DNA of 64,000 nucleotides. Source: Acetomicrobium hydrogeniformans (GTDB taxonomy: Bacteria > Synergistota > Synergistia > Synergistales > JAFGMB01). A program made the position numbers and the translations under genes. Below the pieces are notes generated by a model. The model did not search any database, was not told the origin of the DNA, and saw nothing but the letters and a program-made list of their open reading frames with translations. The stretch covers positions 372,001 through 436,000 of the forward strand of contig JAENYO010000002.1 in the NCBI GenBank assembly GCA_016841745.1. The letters run 5' to 3'. This document shows positions 60,539 to 64,000 of this stretch, piece by piece; the stretch's first letter is position 1; each line of letters starts with the position of its first letter.

Positions 60539-60576
60539 AAGAAGGAAGGAAACAAACATTTCCCTCCTTCTTGAAT
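60539..60576 (+). terminator. hairpin after MBL-fold gene
   Basis: 14-bp stem with one mismatch, arms about 60539-60552 and 60559-60572, T-rich 3' side; convergent with the next gene. Confidence 0.5.
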
Positions 60577-60649
60577 GTGCTTACCTTAATGTTCCCTTTG
60601 TGTTGGGTCGAAATTGGAAAACTATCATTACAAACCGTGTTTGGCCTTT

Positions 60650-61708
60650 TTACATTCTAATAAATTCCTGGATATTTGGATGGTTAAATATCATTGTCTC
60701 CTGAAGCGGAAGTTTTTTTCCTGCACCAGCTGCTATTGCTCGAGTATACATATCGTAAGCTAACTTAACGTCTATGTAAGAAAGTCCTACCGCGTTAAAG
60801 TAAGTTCGTTCCGAGCTTGATTCACGGCCTGCTTTTTCCCCAGAGACTAGATCTGCAAGATTTCCATGGATGTCATCATCTGTCAGTTCTCCAGCCTGAT
60901 ACATGTCTGCCAGAGTCTGATCACGGTGTTTAACAGCTTCCCAGTCATCACATACGATCTTTTCGCATTGTTTTGCAACGGCATATTCATCTTCCCACCC
61001 GCCAATGTGGCTGTAAAATGCGCCAGGTTTCATCCACGAAGCTTTCAGCAGAGGTCCATAAGCGGTTGTTGCAGTTACAAGAATATCCGCTCCATCCATG
61101 GCTTTTTTTGAATCTGTATCAGCTGAAAGGAAGGTCATGTCCGGGAATATGGGACTCATCTCCTGGATAAAACGCTCCTCTTCTTTTGCATATTTAGCCG
61201 CAACCCTGCATTCTTTCAGTCCTGGAAAAACCGTTTTCATTCCAACAAGATGCATTTTAGATTGCTCTCCAGCTCCGATGAAACCAATACTCTCCGAATC
61301 CTTTCTGGCAAGATATTTGGCTGCAGTTGCTCCAACAGAGGCCACTCTCATATTGGATGCAAGTGTTCCATCCATTACCGCAATAGGAAAACCTTTTTCT
61401 ATTTCAGACAGGACCAGGAGAGCGGAAAGATTCTGAACGCCATATTTTTGTGGATTTGGAGGAAACACGGAAACCCATTTCATGCCGCAGATCTTCTGAG
61501 GGAGCAGGGTAGCAGGTAGGCAGTTTATCCTTTCCTGGGTTTGATCGTTGAATACCTGAACTATTTTGTCAGGGAATAGTATTTCATTATTTGTAAACGC
61601 CAGTAGCCCTTCTTCAGTTGATCGGATGGCCATCTTCATGTCGAAACATCCTGCATTAAGCAGGTCTTCCTGAGATAAAAAAGTAAGTTGAATTTCACTC
61701 GTTGTCAT
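60650..61708 (-). CDS. ornithine cyclodeaminase/mu-crystallin family protein, copy 1
   Basis: 352 residues. Family markers: a conserved Arg in SNMRVASVGATAAKYLARKD near residue 120, NAD motif IGFIGAGEQSKMHLVGMKTV near 145, SADTDSKKAMDGADILVTAT near 205 and the conserved Asp in IVCDDWEAVKHRDQ near 258. Related enzymes include ornithine cyclodeaminase, alanine dehydrogenase and ketimine/opine-like reductases, all acting on C-N bonds next to a carboxylate. ATG 61708 behind GGAAGGGG. Confidence 0.88.
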   Translation of the reverse strand: MTTSEIQLTFLSQEDLLNAGCFDMKMAIRSTEEGLLAFTNNEILFPDKIVQVFNDQTQERINCLPATLLPQKICGMKWVSVFPPNPQKYGVQNLSALLVLSEIEKGFPIAVMDGTLASNMRVASVGATAAKYLARKDSESIGFIGAGEQSKMHLVGMKTVFPGLKECRVAAKYAKEEERFIQEMSPIFPDMTFLSADTDSKKAMDGADILVTATTAYGPLLKASWMKPGAFYSHIGGWEDEYAVAKQCEKIVCDDWEAVKHRDQTLADMYQAGELTDDDIHGNLADLVSGEKAGRESSSERTYFNAVGLSYIDVKLAYDMYTRAIAAGAGKKLPLQETMIFNHPNIQEFIRM

Positions 61709-61801
61709 TTTTTCCCCTTCCTTTTTAAACATTAAATTATTGCACTAATCAGATTTTAAGAGGGATATTTCCATGGGGGAATTAACGTGGTTTGATTGTT
61801 T

Positions 61802-61842
61802 GATGACCCAATGGAGAAGGTAAAACCTCTCCACTGGGTCAT
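61802..61842 (-). terminator. terminator of second DctP gene
   Basis: Imperfect 18-bp stem, arms about 61802-61819 and 61825-61842 with two mismatched positions, loop T-A-rich; 40 bases after the stop. Confidence 0.65.
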
Positions 61843-61882
61843 CGGATGTAGAAAATCGGATCTTACGTTACGTTATTACTTA

Positions 61883-62887
61883 TTACTTGAGGTCTTTAGT
61901 AACTTCGTCGAAAACTTCTGGTCCGACATCTTCTCTCAATGTAGGCCATACTTCTGCTCTTGCCTTATCGGACATTTTCTGCAGTTCTTCGTTGTTAAAG
62001 GTAATGACTTTAACGCCATAATCCTCAAGCTTCTTCATGTTCATCTTTTCATCTTCTTCAGCGTTCTTCCAACGGCGAGTTTCCATCTCATTGGCGGCAT
62101 TCTGTATAATCGCCTTGTCTTCATCGGATATCTTATCCCAGAGTTCAAGATTCATATAAAGATACCAGAATTCAAGGTGGTCATTTACAGCAAGGAAATA
62201 TTTTGCAAGATCTCTGAAGTTCGCATAATATCCTTCGGCTCCGGCACCTATAGCGCCGTCTACGATTCCTGTCTGCATTGATGTAAAGGCATCAGACCAA
62301 GCGATAGGAGTCGAAATGTATCCCAGGGCCTGACCAGACAATTCATAAGCTTTCATTGGGGGTACACGGATCTTGATCTTTTTGGGAACATAGGGATCTC
62401 CGGGTGCGGGTGGTTCTTTGAGGGTGATAATACCACCGAAATATACTGGCCAACCGGAAATCATTTTGATATTCTGCTCGGACAGGAATTTGTCTACAGC
62501 GTTCTGGAGAGTGCTTCCTTTGGCGTAAACGGTGCGGGCCTCTTCCCAATTCTTAACGAGATAGGGAGTAACATAAATTCCTACCCGTTTGTCAACAGTT
62601 GTTCCCAGACAAGCGAGATACATATCGACATCACCCATACTGCATCTTTCCTGGACTACTGTGTAGTCTCCAAGCTGATTAGTCGGGTAAATGTCAAAAG
62701 TGATACGTCCACCTGAATCTTTAGTGACCTTTTCTACGAACCATTTCACATCTTTATCAATGGCGGTTCCTTCCGGACGAATATGTCCTATCTTCCAATG
62801 GTATTTCTTTGGAGCTGCCGCACACACCCCTGCTCCCAACACTACTACAAATGCTACCAATATCGCGAGTGCCAATAACCTTTTCAT
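61883..62887 (-). CDS. TRAP transporter substrate-binding protein (DctP), copy 2
   Basis: 334 residues. Signal peptide about 1-24 (MKRLLALAILVAFVVVLGAG then VCAAA). DctP family: HIRPEGTAIDKDVKWFVEKV, QLGDYTVVQERCSMGDVDM, the Arg in KIRVPPMKAYELSGQALGY near residue 170 and WSDAFTSMQTGIVDGAIGAG near 195. Parallel to copy 1 in length and motif spacing. No permease genes adjoin it, so it must use DctQM at 55028-56879 or another system. Sixty bases downstream of the cyclodeaminase-family gene, so likely in one operon. Confidence 0.92.
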   Translation of the reverse strand: MKRLLALAILVAFVVVLGAGVCAAAPKKYHWKIGHIRPEGTAIDKDVKWFVEKVTKDSGGRITFDIYPTNQLGDYTVVQERCSMGDVDMYLACLGTTVDKRVGIYVTPYLVKNWEEARTVYAKGSTLQNAVDKFLSEQNIKMISGWPVYFGGIITLKEPPAPGDPYVPKKIKIRVPPMKAYELSGQALGYISTPIAWSDAFTSMQTGIVDGAIGAGAEGYYANFRDLAKYFLAVNDHLEFWYLYMNLELWDKISDEDKAIIQNAANEMETRRWKNAEEDEKMNMKKLEDYGVKVITFNNEELQKMSDKARAEVWPTLREDVGPEVFDEVTKDLK

Positions 62888-62947
62888 ATTATTTTGTTCC
62901 TCCTCTCGTATTGTGAATCTTTTTCTGCTGTATTTTGTACCAGTTCC

Positions 62948-63943
62948 CTATACAAAAGAGAACGTACTGCCAAGACCTTTTTCTTTTGCTCTCTCAAGAA
63001 CTACTGTGGCTACAGCAACATCCATGGCTCCTGTGCCGATGGGGATGCAGAGGATCCTTTCCTTTGTAAGGTCGGGTGCTGGTTTCTTTCCTGCAGCCAG
63101 TTCACCTATAGTGCAATAGATGTTATCTTCCGTGATCTTACCCATTTCGTTGAGCTCTTTGAGGGCACCTCTATGGAGGCACTGACCTATATGGTCAACA
63201 ATTATCTTATCTGCACCGAGGATAAATTCATTATCACATTCCTGGTATGACCCCATGGGGAAGAGGGCAGTTCCAGGCTTGATCCACTCATTTTTGACGA
63301 ACCTATCTTTGGACTGGGTAACACAGATAACAGCATCTGCATCAGAGGCCTCTTTTGGTTCAGATGCGATCTTTATTTCACCTTTGACGTAGTCCTTCAT
63401 ATCTTCCTTGAATTTTCTGGAGGCTTCAGGGTAAACATCATATACGGTCAGTTCTTCAATATCGAAAACTTCTGATATAGCCATTGTCTGGGTGTGGCCC
63501 TGCATGCCAGCACCATAGAGACCTATCTTGATCGTTTTCTTTTTATGCATGTATTTCAAAGCAACGGCAGTCTGTGCGCCTGTTCTCCAATTGGTTATAA
63601 GCGCACCGTCCATAACGGCCCTGAAATTACCTATCTTGGGATCAATGAGCATTGTAAGAGATGTAATGTAGGGCAAACCCATCTTTTTGCGTTCTCCCAG
63701 AAAACCTCCGGCCCATTTAATACCGGCTGAATCGAGCCATCCCACATATGCGGGCATAGCGTTCATGAAACCTTCGTAGGGGGGATATGATGCAGTTTCT
63801 CCTAAATCCAGACCAACCTTGGTGGGATTAATGGTTGTACCTTCACCAAAACCCTTGAAGGTTTTGTCTACTACCTCAACTACGTCTTTCATGGAAATGA
63901 CACTTTCAATATCTTTCTGACTTAACAACACTGTTTCAAACAT
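62948..63943 (-). CDS. ornithine cyclodeaminase/mu-crystallin family protein, copy 2
   Basis: 331 residues. Markers: DGALITNWRTGAQTAVALKYM near residue 115 with conserved WRTGA, NAD motif IKIGLYGAGMQGHTQTMAI near 140, ASDADAVICVTQSKDRFV near 205 and IIVDHIGQCLHRGAL near 255. Differs clearly from copy 1, so not a recent duplicate. Possible roles: cyclodeamination or reductive/oxidative chemistry on an amino acid. ATG 63943 behind GGGAGATGAAGGA; its regulatory region runs off the window. Confidence 0.88.
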   Translation of the reverse strand: MFETVLLSQKDIESVISMKDVVEVVDKTFKGFGEGTTINPTKVGLDLGETASYPPYEGFMNAMPAYVGWLDSAGIKWAGGFLGERKKMGLPYITSLTMLIDPKIGNFRAVMDGALITNWRTGAQTAVALKYMHKKKTIKIGLYGAGMQGHTQTMAISEVFDIEELTVYDVYPEASRKFKEDMKDYVKGEIKIASEPKEASDADAVICVTQSKDRFVKNEWIKPGTALFPMGSYQECDNEFILGADKIIVDHIGQCLHRGALKELNEMGKITEDNIYCTIGELAAGKKPAPDLTKERILCIPIGTGAMDVAVATVVLERAKEKGLGSTFSFV

Positions 63944-64000
63944 ACTTCCTTCATCTCCCTCGAATGCTATATGAGTTTATTGCTTATAAAGCGGATATAC

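Noticed and set aside
1-64000. tRNA, rRNA, CRISPR array, phage or integrase signals
   Set aside because: None were recognised by reading; the window appears to be ordinary chromosome with no mobile-element hallmark.

Overview
The window reads as chromosomal DNA of a strict anaerobe that lives by fermenting amino acids and peptides, most like Synergistota. This is inferred from gene content: indolepyruvate ferredoxin oxidoreductase, phosphate butyryltransferase, six M20 amidohydrolases/peptidases, several transporters for small carboxylates or amino acids, a glutamate-type dehydrogenase and no respiratory genes. GC is mid-40s by eye, and TTG/GTG starts behind strong GGAGG sites are common. No rRNA, tRNA, CRISPR array, phage gene or transposase is visible.

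Layout. 1-12.2 kb: mostly minus-strand single genes and short operons (PHP phosphatase, RidA, PhzF-like, hydrolase, GntR regulator, TIM-barrel protein plus glutamate-type dehydrogenase, M20 hydrolase, NudC, FAD oxidoreductase, 2-hydroxyacid dehydrogenase). 12.3-15.4 kb: the most unusual stretch. Two genes are each interrupted by one in-frame UGA followed by a SECIS-like hairpin, a thioredoxin-like protein and a peroxiredoxin-like protein, and they flank an ArsB/NhaD-type transporter; a small PQ-loop membrane protein with a nonsense codon follows. 15.7-19.3 kb: MASE3-GGDEF cyclase, cysteine synthase-like enzyme, HD protein, XRE-cupin regulator. 19.7-28 kb: YfcC carrier, D-aminoacylase-like enzyme, tandem M20 pair and tandem MFS pair. 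28-35.7 kb: YheO-type regulator, iorAB, aminotransferase, ptb and CoA transferase, which together fit oxidative degradation of aromatic (or other) amino acids to acyl-CoA and ATP.

35.7-41.9 kb: a frameshifted third UGA-containing gene (C-GCAxxG-C-C redox family), a zinc operon (Fur-type regulator, znuACB), Hsp20, and an OtsB-like protein whose catalytic aspartates are replaced. 42-50.9 kb: Ogt, TetR with its target nitroreductase-like protein and two palindromic operators, an M20 peptidase, an SHMT-like enzyme, PpnP, a second RidA, a remnant of an NADP-glutamate dehydrogenase, an HD-GYP protein, IclR and KDPG aldolase. 51-54.7 kb: AbgA-like M20, a second M20, an AbgT transporter remnant and a GntR regulator. 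54.8-64 kb: a TRAP transporter (QMP), an octopine/nopaline-type dehydrogenase, an MBL-fold protein, two ornithine cyclodeaminase-family enzymes and a second TRAP binding protein, which look like one catabolic region for N-substituted amino acids.

The strongest leads are the selenocysteine candidates (12310-12642, 14274-14963, 35739-36150), the gene remnants (48266-48421, 51099-51310, 15125-15415) and the opine-like cluster at the end. selA, selB, selD and tRNA-Sec are not in the window, so the selenoprotein calls rest on in-frame UGA position, homologous Cys positions and hairpins.
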